From Prosthecobacter sp. (GTDB taxonomy: Bacteria; Verrucomicrobiota; Verrucomicrobiia; Verrucomicrobiales; Verrucomicrobiaceae), in contig JAIPJY010000001.1 of the NCBI GenBank assembly GCA_021733925.1, positions 62,001 through 126,000 of the forward strand: a stretch of 64,000 nt of DNA, given 5' to 3'. Shown here one piece after another: positions 36,569-44,441 of the stretch (positions within the stretch are counted from its first letter, which is position 1; each line of letters begins with the position of its first letter). The notes beneath the pieces are model-generated. The model had not been told where the DNA came from, made no database searches, and saw nothing but the letters and a program-made list of their open reading frames with translations. The translations under genes and the position numbers were made by a program.

Positions 36569-37627
36569 TCACTGCGGCCACTGTCCGTCCACGATCGGTT
36601 TCAGCGTCAGCTTGGCCGGATCAACAACGACATGCTTCACCTTCAGTCGTTTCCACGTGTAGGTGATGTGCACAAGACCATCGCTCGTTTGAATGATCGC
36701 AGGATAGCTGAATTCCTTTTTCGGCTCGTCTTCGAGCACAAGAGCCGCCTCCCACACCTTGCCATCCTTGCTCAGGGCAAGATTCAGCGGACTGCGCCCC
36801 TTGGACGTATGATTGTAAATGAGCAGATGTTGGCCATCCTTGAGAGTAACAGCATCCGTGCCGGAGTTCGGATTCGGCAGCTCAGTGAGTGAGATCTCAC
36901 CCCAGGTGCGCCCTGCATCCTCAGACTGGATTTGAAAAACCTTGCCCTGCCTCGTGCGGCCCACCGCCTGGAGTTTGTCACCACCGAGGAAGAGAATGCT
37001 CGGCTGAATCGCACTGACCTGCAAACCATCGTGCAGCAGCTTCGTGCGCTCCCATGTTTTGCCCAGATCGCTCGAACGCTCAAAGTAAATGGCCCACTCG
37101 CTCGGCTTCGTATCAGTCTCATTGCTCGTGGGGCAGAGGATGTCCCCATTCTTCAACTGCACCGGTTTGTTCTTGATCGGACCAAAGATGCCCTCAGGCA
37201 GCTTGCGCGCCGCCGACCACGTCTTGCCACCATCCGTGGAAGTTTTGAGTTCCCCCCACCACGTGCTCGGCGAAGGTCCAACCTTGTAAAACAGCATCAA
37301 AGGCGCCCCACGCGGCTGAAACAGCACCGGGTTCCACGTCGGATGTCGCATCCCATCGGGCTGCACCCCATTGGCAGTTTCGACGCTCTCCGTCCATTTC
37401 CCATCCACCAGCCGCGAAACCCAGATGCACACATCCGGATTCCTCTCCGCCGTGCCGCCAAACCACGCCGAAACCATCCCCGTCGGCGTCTCAACAATCG
37501 TCGTCGCATGGATGGATGGATAAGGCCCCGTATCGTAAATGTACTCCGTTTTAAGAACAGCAGGATCAGCTTGGGACAACCACGGAATACACAGAATACA
37601 CGGAAGAATGAGTGATAGTTTTTTCAT
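36569..37627 (-). CDS. Secreted sialidase-like BNR protein with repeat-derived signal peptide
   Basis: 352 aa from ATG 37627. Asp boxes (STDGGKTW, SSDLGKTW) and YPSIHATTIVETPTGMVSAWFGG identify a BNR propeller close to bacterial and plant sialidase-like proteins that lack the (F/Y)RIP arginine, so the substrate may not be sialic acid. Codons 8-17 (PCILCIPW and the flanking Leu residues), the hydrophobic core of the signal peptide, are encoded by one arm of the 28-bp inverted repeat that bounds the GxxExxY unit. The ATG sits 17 bp beyond the GxxExxY stop. Confidence 0.8.
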   Translation of the reverse strand: MKKLSLILPCILCIPWLSQADPAVLKTEYIYDTGPYPSIHATTIVETPTGMVSAWFGGTAERNPDVCIWVSRLVDGKWTESVETANGVQPDGMRHPTWNPVLFQPRGAPLMLFYKVGPSPSTWWGELKTSTDGGKTWSAARKLPEGIFGPIKNKPVQLKNGDILCPTSNETDTKPSEWAIYFERSSDLGKTWERTKLLHDGLQVSAIQPSILFLGGDKLQAVGRTRQGKVFQIQSEDAGRTWGEISLTELPNPNSGTDAVTLKDGQHLLIYNHTSKGRSPLNLALSKDGKVWEAALVLEDEPKKEFSYPAIIQTSDGLVHITYTWKRLKVKHVVVDPAKLTLKPIVDGQWPQ

Positions 37628-38103
37628 GAAGTTTGCAGTTGAGTTCAAAGGACGATGCGTTCGATTTCAATCAATGGGTGATGGCAGAAGTTGACCAGAA
37701 AGGCGGGTTTAAAGCCAGTAGCTTTGTGATAATTTTGAACTTGAGCGCGATGGGACTCAGTCAGCTCTTTGACGGCCTTGAGTTCAACGATGATCTTCTC
37801 GTAACAGATGAAGTCAGGGATGTATTCGCTTCTCAGCTTGGTTCCTTTGTAATCAAGCTGCAGCCCGGGTTGCGGGATGGCTGGGACATCAGACAGCGGG
37901 AACTCGATTTCCAAGCATTCCTGATAAACCGGCTCAAGAAACCCAGCACCTTTATTCCGATACACCTCAAACAGGCATCCACGAATAGCGAAGCTCTCTT
38001 CAGGATAAATCAGCTTGGGATTCATGGATAAAAAATTTTCAACCACTGAGAGCACGCAACAAAAAGCAGTCAGGTTTCCGTGTATTCTGTGTATTCCGTG
38101 GTT
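37578..38103. mobile_element. IR-flanked GxxExxY nuclease-like cassette
   Basis: An exact 28-bp inverted repeat lies at 37578-37605 and 38076-38103; pairing breaks at the next base on both sides. Each arm has two offset copies of GAATACACxG. The only gene inside is the PD-(D/E)XK-type protein at 37645-38025. The right end is five bases from the stop of the lyase gene, and the left end is inside the sialidase-like gene. No target duplication was recognised. Mobility is inferred from structure; no transposase is present, so any movement would need help in trans. Confidence 0.55.
37645..38025 (-). CDS. GxxExxY protein, PD-(D/E)XK nuclease-like
   Basis: 126 aa from ATG 38025. The name-giving motif is GAGFLEPVY (G28, E31, Y34), and the nuclease-like core is PDF...VELKA (P70-D71, E81-x-K83), as in PDDEXK_3 proteins. 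The small family is widespread in Bacteroidota, Verrucomicrobiota and Planctomycetota, often in many copies per genome; its biochemical role is not established. It is transcribed in the same direction as the glycan operon but has no signal peptide, unlike all its neighbours, and it is bounded by exact inverted repeats, so it seems to be a guest in the operon. Confidence 0.85.
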   Translation of the reverse strand: MNPKLIYPEESFAIRGCLFEVYRNKGAGFLEPVYQECLEIEFPLSDVPAIPQPGLQLDYKGTKLRSEYIPDFICYEKIIVELKAVKELTESHRAQVQNYHKATGFKPAFLVNFCHHPLIEIERIVL

Positions 38104-38108
38104 AAAAA

Positions 38109-39020
38109 TCAGGCCTTGATCAAACCAAGGTTCACGAGTCTTTCACGAATGATCGCACGTTCCGGGTCACGGAAACGGTGAAACGGCTCAGCCATATGGT
38201 CTTCGCAGATGCCAAGGAGCGAGAGACCACACTTGATGCCCTTGATGATCGCCGACTTGTGCCGCCCCACGGTGTAAATGCTTCCCGCCAGCTGCATCAC
38301 CTTGGCGTGCAGTTCGCGCGTGAGTTTCAAATCCTGCGCCGCTGCGGCCCGATACATCTCCACATAAAGCTTCGGGTGTAAATTGGCCCCTCCGTTGATG
38401 CCCCCATGCCCCCCCAGCAGCACGGCTTCTGCCGTCAGTTCCTCCGGCCCCACCAGCACGCTCCAGTCAGCCCGTTGCTTCGCCACTTCCATCAAGCGGT
38501 GAAAATAGATCATGTCACACGAGCTGTCCTTCACTCCGCAGATGCCCGGCATGTCCAGCGCACGGCGCACCAGATCAATCTCAAAGCTCACCTTCGTCAG
38601 ACCGGGCATGTTGTACAGAAACATCGGCAGTGGCATCTCTGCGACGAGGTCTTGAATGTATTCCTGCAGCTCCGGCGGTGCCGCAGGGAAGTAATACGGC
38701 GGCGCAGTCACCACATGCGTGGCACCCGCCTCGGCGCTATGTCTGGCTAGGTTCACGCTTTCTGTGAACGAAGTATCCGTAATTCCCACCAGCACCGGCA
38801 CGCGCCCCGCCGTTTGCTTGCACGTGCGCTCGATCAGTTCACGCCGCAGGCGGTAGCTCAGGCTGGGGCCTTCCCCCGTGGTGCCCAGAATGAACAGGCC
38901 GGACACACCACCGCCGATGAGATGCTCGATCAGGCGCTCCAATCCGGCGTGGTCGAGCAAATCGCGATCACGCAACGGCGTGACGAGCGGAGGAATGATG
39001 CCAGAGAGTGGTTGGGACAT
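38109..39020 (-). CDS. DapA/NanA-family class I lyase
   Basis: 303 aa from ATG 39020. The frame extends to 39254, but that part overlaps the divergent gene and lacks family similarity. Signature positions are GTTGEG (46-51), Tyr 136 in YNMPG and the Schiff-base Lys 164 in CGVKDSS. The superfamily includes dihydrodipicolinate synthase, N-acetylneuraminate lyase and keto-sugar-acid aldolases. A biosynthetic DapA role is unlikely in this context: it heads a run of secreted glycan genes and is divergent from an AraC regulator, so cleavage of a 2-keto sugar acid released by the cluster is favoured. It is the only cytoplasmic enzyme in this unit. Confidence 0.82.
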   Translation of the reverse strand: MSQPLSGIIPPLVTPLRDRDLLDHAGLERLIEHLIGGGVSGLFILGTTGEGPSLSYRLRRELIERTCKQTAGRVPVLVGITDTSFTESVNLARHSAEAGATHVVTAPPYYFPAAPPELQEYIQDLVAEMPLPMFLYNMPGLTKVSFEIDLVRRALDMPGICGVKDSSCDMIYFHRLMEVAKQRADWSVLVGPEELTAEAVLLGGHGGINGGANLHPKLYVEMYRAAAAQDLKLTRELHAKVMQLAGSIYTVGRHKSAIIKGIKCGLSLLGICEDHMAEPFHRFRDPERAIIRERLVNLGLIKA

Positions 39021-39151
39021 ACTCCACAAGGGACTTCGGAGGTGCCTAAATTGCAACCCACCAGTGCGTCGATTGTTTGCCGGTGAAATGACGATTCTTG
39101 ACCCTTTGCCGCAAGATTCATGCGCTTGGAAACTTTCTGCTTGTCCCCACC
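39021..39151. promoter_or_regulatory. Divergent control region between lyase and AraC regulator
   Basis: 131 bp separate the divergent starts at 39020 (-) and 39152 (+). It should contain both promoters and the regulator binding site, an arrangement usual for AraC-controlled sugar genes. I could not define a -10/-35 pair or operator with confidence. Confidence 0.45.
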
Positions 39152-40012
39152 ATGCCCGCCACCGACCAGGCTGACTACTTTTCGAAGCAAGTCGTACGCA
39201 CCCGCCGCTTCTTCCTCCCGGAGTGGGAAGACCGTCAGCGCGATGCGACGACATTGTGCCTTGTAGGCGGCGGCTGCGAGTGGTGTGCGTCGGATTTCGT
39301 CGTGGATCGGCAGAAGTTCCCCTTCCTCGCCTTCGAGTTCGTATCCAAGGGCCATGGCAGCGTCATGCTGGCAGATCAAACCCATGACATCGAAGCCGGA
39401 CACGCCTTCGTCTTCGATTCCACCACTCCCCAGGTCATCCGCAGCTCAGCCGAGGAACCGATGGTGAAATACTTCTTCAATTTCACCGGCACACGCGCCG
39501 CGAAGCTGATGAGCGATCTTGATCTCGCCCCCGGCAGCGTCCTGCGCGTCACAGACGCCTCACGCATCGACTCATTGCTGGAGGAAGTGATCGACCACGC
39601 CCTGCGCGGCGGCCGCTTTGGCCTGCGCGCCGCTTGTTCAGCACTGGAGCACGCCTTGGTGCTCTGCGCCGACTCCCGCCAGCCCGCCACCGCCAAAATG
39701 GACCCCGCCTACGCCACCTACCTGCGCTGCCGCGGCCACCTCCTGCGCAATTATCCCGTGCTCAGCAGCATCGAGCAGGCCGCCAAAGCCTGTTTCGTCT
39801 CCGCCGCTTACTTCACCCGCCTCTTCCAGCGCTACGACACCGAAACCCCGCTCGCCTGCCTCACCCGCCTCAAGCTCTCCCAGGCCGCCATCAAACTCCG
39901 CCAGCCCGATGCCCTGGTCAAAGGCGTCGCCGCCGAGCTCGGCTACAAATCCGCCGCACATTTTTCGCGCGCATTCAAAGCATGGAGTGGAAGATCCCCC
40001 CGCGGAGGATAG
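39152..40012 (+). CDS. AraC/XylS-family transcriptional regulator
   Basis: 286 aa from ATG 39152; a TTG 18 codons earlier is in frame but less convincing. The N-terminal half is a cupin-like sensor (FLAFEFVSKGHGSVMLAD, GHAFVFDSTTPQVI). The C-terminal ~100 residues hold the two helix-turn-helix units: IEQAAKACFVSAAYFTRLFQRY and KGVAAELGYKSAAHFSRAF. It probably controls the divergent lyase and the downstream glycan operon in response to a sugar. The last codons (SPRGG) fall inside a palindromic repeat that provides the stop. Confidence 0.88.
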   Translation: MPATDQADYFSKQVVRTRRFFLPEWEDRQRDATTLCLVGGGCEWCASDFVVDRQKFPFLAFEFVSKGHGSVMLADQTHDIEAGHAFVFDSTTPQVIRSSAEEPMVKYFFNFTGTRAAKLMSDLDLAPGSVLRVTDASRIDSLLEEVIDHALRGGRFGLRAACSALEHALVLCADSRQPATAKMDPAYATYLRCRGHLLRNYPVLSSIEQAAKACFVSAAYFTRLFQRYDTETPLACLTRLKLSQAAIKLRQPDALVKGVAAELGYKSAAHFSRAFKAWSGRSPRGG

Positions 40013-40054
40013 GCCTCCGGCCTGTCACCGGATCGAGGCGTCCCGCCTTCGATC
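40003..40054. repeat. Palindromic repeat at the end of the AraC gene
   Basis: Two small hairpins follow one another: CGGAGG/CCTCCG (40003-40019) around the TAG stop, and GATCGAGGCG/CGCCTTCGATC (40031-40054, one bulge). The repeat encodes the last residues and stop codon of the regulator and could also end its transcript. Confidence 0.5.
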
Positions 40055-40150
40055 TGGCAAAGTGACAAAATTTTCGACAGCCGGTCTGTCTCCCGGTGGT
40101 TGAAATGCAGCAAGGACGTTACATGTTCGTTTGCCCACCATTTCACCCCC

Positions 40151-41812
40151 ATGCTTTCTTTTCTCAAAATCCGCCATCTGGCCCTCGTTGAAGACGTGAC
40201 CTGGGAGCTGGCCGCCGGTCTCATCGGCGTGACAGGAGAAACCGGCGCTGGCAAGTCGATCATCGTGGGCGCTTTAAAGCTCATTCTCGGCGAAAGAGCC
40301 GACCGCAGCCTCATCCGCAACGGCCAGGACGCCTGCACCGTGGAGGCCGGTTTCCATCTGAAAGACACCCGGTCCATCGACGCCGTCCTGGAAGAAGCCG
40401 GTCTGGACCCCTGCCAGGACGGCGAACTCCTCATCAAACGCACCATCAGCACCAGCGGTGCCAACAAGCAGTTCGTCAACTGCTCCCCCGTGACCATCCA
40501 GGTCCTCAAAAGCCTCGGCGAGTTTCTCGTCGATCTCCACGGCCCCCACGATCACCAGTCGCTCAATTCAAAAGACCGCCAGCTCGAAATGCTGGACAAA
40601 TATGCCAGCGTTGAAGAAGTGCTCGGCAAATACCAGGACTCTTGGAAGCTCTGGCGCTCTGCAGCCGCGGAACTCGATGAGCTCGAAAATTCCGAGCGTG
40701 CCAGCAGCCAGCAGATCGACATGCTCAAGTTCCAGGCGAACGAAATCGCCGCCGCCAGCCTGAAGCCCGGCGAGGAAGAAGAAATCGAATCCCGCCATCG
40801 CATCGCCGCAAACGGCGCCCGCCTCGCCGAACTCTGCGGCAGCATTACCGGCCGCCTCAGCGAAGGCGAAGGCAGCGTCATCGACGGCCTGCGCGAGATC
40901 AGCCGCAGTATCCACGAACTGGAAAAAATCGACCCCGCCACGGCGACAATGTTCGAAGGCTTCAAGTCCGCCCAAATCGAACTCACAGAGCTCGAAAGCA
41001 GCGTGCAGGATTACGCTGATGATCTGGAAATCGACGCCGCCGAACTCGACAAGCTCGAAAGCCGCATCCACACCATCCAGACCCTGAAGCGCAAGTACGG
41101 CCGCACCATCGCCGAGATCCTGGAGTTCCTCGCCGAAACCGAGCGCAAACTCGCCAAGATGGAGAACCGTGGTGAAGAAATCGCCAAGCTCCAAAAGCTC
41201 GTCAAAGAGCGCGAAGCAGACGTGACGAAGCTCGGCAAACAGATCTCCAAGAAGCGCAATGATGCCGCTCCCAAGCTCGCCAAAGAAGTCGCCTCCCATC
41301 TCCTCGACCTCGGCTTCAAACGCAGCGTCTTCGAAGCACAGCTTGCCGTGCTCCCATCACCGGAACGCAACGGCCTCGAAGAAGTCGATTTCCACTTCGC
41401 ACCCAATCCCGGCGAGCCTTCCAAGCCTCTCCGCCTCACCGCCTCCAGCGGTGAAATGTCTCGCGTCCTTCTCGCCGTGAAAAGCGCCCTCGCAAAACAA
41501 GACGCAGTCCCCCTCCTCGTCTTCGACGAAATCGATGCCAACGTCGGCGGCAACATCGCCGAGGCCGTCGGCCGCAAGATGGCAGCACTGGGCACCACGC
41601 ACCAGGTCATCGCCATCACCCACTTCCCGCAGGTGGCTTCGTTGGCAAAGAGCCACTTTGTCGTGACCAAGGAAATCACCGGCAATACCACCCGCTCACA
41701 GATTCAGGCCGTGAGCGACGACCAGCGCGTCGATGAACTCGCACGCATGCTCGGCGGCAGTGCCGACAGCGCGCGAGTCCATGCGCTCAGTTTGCTCAAA
41801 GGCGCGGCGTGA
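40151..41812 (+). CDS. recN: DNA repair protein RecN
   Basis: 553 aa from ATG 40151, the usual RecN length; the frame opens earlier at a TTG but without family similarity. SMC-like features are the N-terminal LSFLKIRHLALVEDV with Walker A GETGAGKS (29-36), a long central coiled coil broken by a hinge, ABC signature TASSGEMSRVLLA, Walker B PLLVFDEIDANVGG and the H-loop ITHFPQVASLA. RecN holds DNA ends during double-strand break repair. In many bacteria it is LexA-regulated; no clear SOS box was recognised in the 138 bp upstream. It meets the next gene head-on at a shared TGATCA. Confidence 0.95.
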   Translation: MLSFLKIRHLALVEDVTWELAAGLIGVTGETGAGKSIIVGALKLILGERADRSLIRNGQDACTVEAGFHLKDTRSIDAVLEEAGLDPCQDGELLIKRTISTSGANKQFVNCSPVTIQVLKSLGEFLVDLHGPHDHQSLNSKDRQLEMLDKYASVEEVLGKYQDSWKLWRSAAAELDELENSERASSQQIDMLKFQANEIAAASLKPGEEEEIESRHRIAANGARLAELCGSITGRLSEGEGSVIDGLREISRSIHELEKIDPATATMFEGFKSAQIELTELESSVQDYADDLEIDAAELDKLESRIHTIQTLKRKYGRTIAEILEFLAETERKLAKMENRGEEIAKLQKLVKEREADVTKLGKQISKKRNDAAPKLAKEVASHLLDLGFKRSVFEAQLAVLPSPERNGLEEVDFHFAPNPGEPSKPLRLTASSGEMSRVLLAVKSALAKQDAVPLLVFDEIDANVGGNIAEAVGRKMAALGTTHQVIAITHFPQVASLAKSHFVVTKEITGNTTRSQIQAVSDDQRVDELARMLGGSADSARVHALSLLKGAA

Positions 41813-42127
41813 TCACACCATCGCAGCCATCCGTGGCGGGCGTCCCTTCACCCGGCTCAGCGTGGCGCGCAGCGCCAGTGAGCCCAGCTGTGTCTGCGGG
41901 TTCCAGCCCTTGGGGGCCTTTTTCCCAGTGCTGGTCCACGCCATGCCGTCGGCGATCCATTGCTGGCGGTAATCATCGTAGCTGACACCTTGGTCATCGT
42001 CAGTGACGCCAAATTGAAATCCGCAGCACGCGCAGATTTCCATGGAGGCGCCGCCGGTGCGGTTGCGTGGCGGTTCTGCAAGCTTGTCATAGCCGCAGAC
42101 GGGGCAAAAGTTGAGGTTCGATTTCAT
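41813..42127 (-). CDS. Cysteine-rich CPCC-like zinc-ribbon protein
   Basis: 104 aa from ATG 42127. The zinc-ribbon pairs are CPVC (C8, C11) and C32/C35 in EICACCGFQFG, followed by the acidic VTDDDQGVSYDDYRQQWIADG. This pattern fits the small CPCC family of unknown function. It shares a palindromic TGATCA with recN so that the two stop codons abut without a single spacer base; a terminator for either gene would have to lie inside the other. Confidence 0.7.
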   Translation of the reverse strand: MKSNLNFCPVCGYDKLAEPPRNRTGGASMEICACCGFQFGVTDDDQGVSYDDYRQQWIADGMAWTSTGKKAPKGWNPQTQLGSLALRATLSRVKGRPPRMAAMV

Positions 42128-42160
42128 GGTTGGTTTTTTTGAAATTTGTCGGGGCATTTT

Positions 42161-42907
42161 TCAGCGCGAGGAAAAGCGGAGATCAGCGGGTTTCACTGCG
42201 CGCCCTGGCTGGCGCTGCCAGTAGGTGGAATTGTCCGGTTTAAAAAAGGTCTTGGTCCTTCCTGCACGGTTATACGCACCAAATACGCGTGTGGCCGGGT
42301 CAAAGACGCGTAGCGTACCATCCGTGTCGTCGATCTTCATGGGCAGGCTCTCCTCTCGGGCGCGTTGCAGAAAGAGCCAGGCCTGGGCAGCATAGTCATC
42401 CGGCGATTTGCTGGCGAAGTCACGGCCATGGCGGTCAAAATGATCCTGCAATGAATCCAGGTGCCCCCACGTCTCGCGCGTGGGCGGCGCTTGCACCTGC
42501 ACCACCGCTGGCTCCGCCTTCGGCCCCGGCGTGATGACATTCAGCACCCGGCGTATCAGGGAAGGATGCGGCCCCGCTGCAGTTGCGCCGCCTGCTGTGG
42601 TAAAGCTCCCTGTGCCAAGCTTCGCCCGCGCACTCCCCACGCTGAAATAATACGTCGTGCCAGGTGTCAGTGCTTCCAGCTGGATGGCATGGTCACGGGT
42701 TACGCCGCCTTCCGCCTTGCCGTTCAGCGTCGTGGCGTTCACCCCAAACTGCAACCGCGTGCCGCATTCCACATCGGTGCGCCATCGGATCGTGGCGCTG
42801 TTGGCCGTCGTTTCCGTTTGCGGTTTCCCGATCAGTTCAACAGCATGAAGCAGCGTGCCAACAAGACACGCAATCACGCAAACCAGACCATGAACGATAG
42901 CTCTCAT
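42161..42907 (-). CDS. Secreted protein with fibronectin type III-like domain
   Basis: 248 aa from ATG 42907 with a signal peptide (VHGLVCVIACLVGTLLHA). Residues about 25-110 form a fibronectin III/purple-acid-phosphatase-N-type beta sandwich (TANSATIRWRTDVECGTRLQFG, HAIQLEALTPGTTYYFSVG). The C-terminal half contains a segment (YAAQAWLFLQRAREESLPMKI, LRVFDPATRVFGAYNRAGRTKTFF) found in small secreted proteins of unknown function. Transcribed towards the zinc-ribbon gene with a 33-bp gap. Confidence 0.65.
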   Translation of the reverse strand: MRAIVHGLVCVIACLVGTLLHAVELIGKPQTETTANSATIRWRTDVECGTRLQFGVNATTLNGKAEGGVTRDHAIQLEALTPGTTYYFSVGSARAKLGTGSFTTAGGATAAGPHPSLIRRVLNVITPGPKAEPAVVQVQAPPTRETWGHLDSLQDHFDRHGRDFASKSPDDYAAQAWLFLQRAREESLPMKIDDTDGTLRVFDPATRVFGAYNRAGRTKTFFKPDNSTYWQRQPGRAVKPADLRFSSR

Positions 42908-43151
42908 TAAAAGTGCGACACCCAATGCATCTATAGTGCGACAGTCTTAAGTGAAGACCGTTCAAACTAACCGATGCAACATGCTATTTCCATGCGCTCA
43001 TCTCGCGGGTAAGTCAATACTCTCTCTCAAAACGAAGGGCACTATCCTGATCCAAATATTAGTTTAGTCTGTTTAAGCCTTATGCCTAATGTGGACAGCG
43101 GCTGCCCGTGTCACGGGCAGCTTGATATGCGGCTTCTTGAGTCCTTGAGAA
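42908..43151. other. AT-rich intergenic gap between galE and the fibronectin-like gene
   Basis: 244 bp, lower in GC than the surroundings. The motif agtgcgaca occurs twice near 42911 and 42930. A perfect 10-bp stem, GCTGCCCGTG/CACGGGCAGC (43101-43121), lies 31 bp after the galE stop and may end its transcript, although no T-run follows. No gene is seen. Confidence 0.5.
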
Positions 43152-44156
43152 TCAATCCGAATACCGCCCATGCCGCTCTCCATTCATCCATCTCCAGGCA
43201 GACTCAATATGCTCGCGTGGGTCCCTGTGAACGGCTTCCCACTCCAATATGTCTTTAGCCAGTTTAGGGTCTGCGATGAGTTCTGAGGGGTCACCCGCGC
43301 GGCGTTCGCCATAGCTCACTGGAATCTTTTTTCCGGTGACAGCTTCGGCCGTCGTGATGATCTCTTTCACACTGAATCCTCGACCAGTACCGAGATTCAC
43401 GGCGACTGTTTCTCCGCCTTTGCGCAGATACTTCAATGCCAGCGCATGAGCCGACGCGAGATCACAAACGTGGATATAATCGCGGACGCAGGTGCCGTCC
43501 GGCGTCGCGTAGTCCGTGCCAAATACGGTGATATTCTCTATCTCACCTGTGGCGGCCATCAGGATACGAGGGATTAAATGCGTTTCCGGATTATGATCTT
43601 CACCGATTTCGCCGCTCGGATGACACCCGCTGGCATTGAAGTATCGCAGAAAGACAGACTTCAGTCCCCACGCGTTTCCACAGTCGCGCAGCACGCGTTC
43701 CAGCATCCACTTGCTGGCGCCATACGGATTCACCGGCGCCTGCGGATGGGTTTCATCAATGGGGATGCGCACAGGGTCGCCATACGTCGCGCAGGTGGAG
43801 GAAAAGATGAAGCGCTTGCAGCCATGACGCTGCATGGTTTCGAGGAGCGTGAGCGGTGCCGCAAGATTGTTCCGGTAGTACTTCAGTGGATCCGTCACGG
43901 ACTCACCGACATACGCGAAGGCGGCAAAATGCAGCACCGCTTCCGGTTGGTGTTCGGTGAAAAGTTTTTCCATCAGCGCAGCGTCAGCCATGTCGCCTTC
44001 CACAAAGCTCACGCGGTCCATTGGCAGCGCTTCACGATGGCCAAAGACAAGATTGTCGAGCACCACGACACGTTCGTTTTGTTCGAGCAAATGACGCACG
44101 GTGTGTGAGCCGATGTATCCTGCGCCGCCAGTGATGAGAAGAGTTCCTTGTGACAT
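43152..44156 (-). CDS. galE: UDP-glucose 4-epimerase
   Basis: 334 aa from ATG 44156. The NAD-binding motif TGGAGYIG begins at residue 9, SSTCATYG and the catalytic YGASK (Tyr 145, Lys 149) follow, and VNLGTGRGFSVKEI is typical near the C terminus. The enzyme interconverts UDP-glucose and UDP-galactose, needed for galactose use and for surface polysaccharides. It lies 76 bp downstream of a tiny ORF with a small inverted repeat (AATTAC/GTAATT, 44207-44223) between, so it may have its own promoter. Confidence 0.93.
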   Translation of the reverse strand: MSQGTLLITGGAGYIGSHTVRHLLEQNERVVVLDNLVFGHREALPMDRVSFVEGDMADAALMEKLFTEHQPEAVLHFAAFAYVGESVTDPLKYYRNNLAAPLTLLETMQRHGCKRFIFSSTCATYGDPVRIPIDETHPQAPVNPYGASKWMLERVLRDCGNAWGLKSVFLRYFNASGCHPSGEIGEDHNPETHLIPRILMAATGEIENITVFGTDYATPDGTCVRDYIHVCDLASAHALALKYLRKGGETVAVNLGTGRGFSVKEIITTAEAVTGKKIPVSYGERRAGDPSELIADPKLAKDILEWEAVHRDPREHIESAWRWMNGERHGRYSD

Positions 44157-44232
44157 TGGGGAAATACAGCAGTCGTAGAGGCCGCTGCCAAACAAAGAAT
44201 GCCTTAAATTACCCTGAGTAATTGGCCGGGGC

Positions 44233-44295
44233 TTACTTTTCCTCCTGCCGCTTCTTTTCCATGGCCGCCTTCAAACCGTCATATTCGGTGTTCAT
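44233..44295 (-). CDS. Possible 20-aa peptide, translationally coupled
   Basis: A 20-codon frame (MNTEYDGLKAAMEKKRQEEK) whose ATG overlaps the stop of the 49-aa membrane ORF by 4 bp, as that ORF overlaps the heme-protein gene. The peptide is a charged amphipathic helix. Such a short frame can occur by chance, and only the repeated ATGA spacing supports it. Confidence 0.3.
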   Translation of the reverse strand: MNTEYDGLKAAMEKKRQEEK

Positions 44296-44441
44296 GCCTG
44301 GGCCTGGACTTTCACTCGCTCCTTCAATGTCTTGACGACATCACGGCTGTTCTTGTTGAAAAGCAGCAGCGCGATCATGCCGAAGAACAGCAGCCAGCCT
44401 GGACCGGGCAGGAATTTGCGACTGAGAATGGAGTTGCTCAT
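44292..44441 (-). CDS. Small single-pass membrane protein, 49 aa
   Basis: The ATG at 44441 overlaps the stop of the large heme-binding protein gene by 4 bp (ATGA). The sequence is a short N terminus, one hydrophobic helix (PGWLLFFGMIALLLF) and a positively charged cytoplasmic tail (DVVKTLKERVKVQ). Size and position recall small subunits that accompany heme proteins at the membrane, for example CcoQ-like proteins, but no specific homology is claimed. Confidence 0.55.
   Translation of the reverse strand: MSNSILSRKFLPGPGWLLFFGMIALLLFNKNSRDVVKTLKERVKVQAQA

Noticed and set aside
22894-39020. A true sialic-acid (nan) operon
   Set aside because: BNR proteins lack the (F/Y)RIP arginine motif, no sialic acid transporter, NanE or NanK was seen, and the lyase family is too broad to decide.
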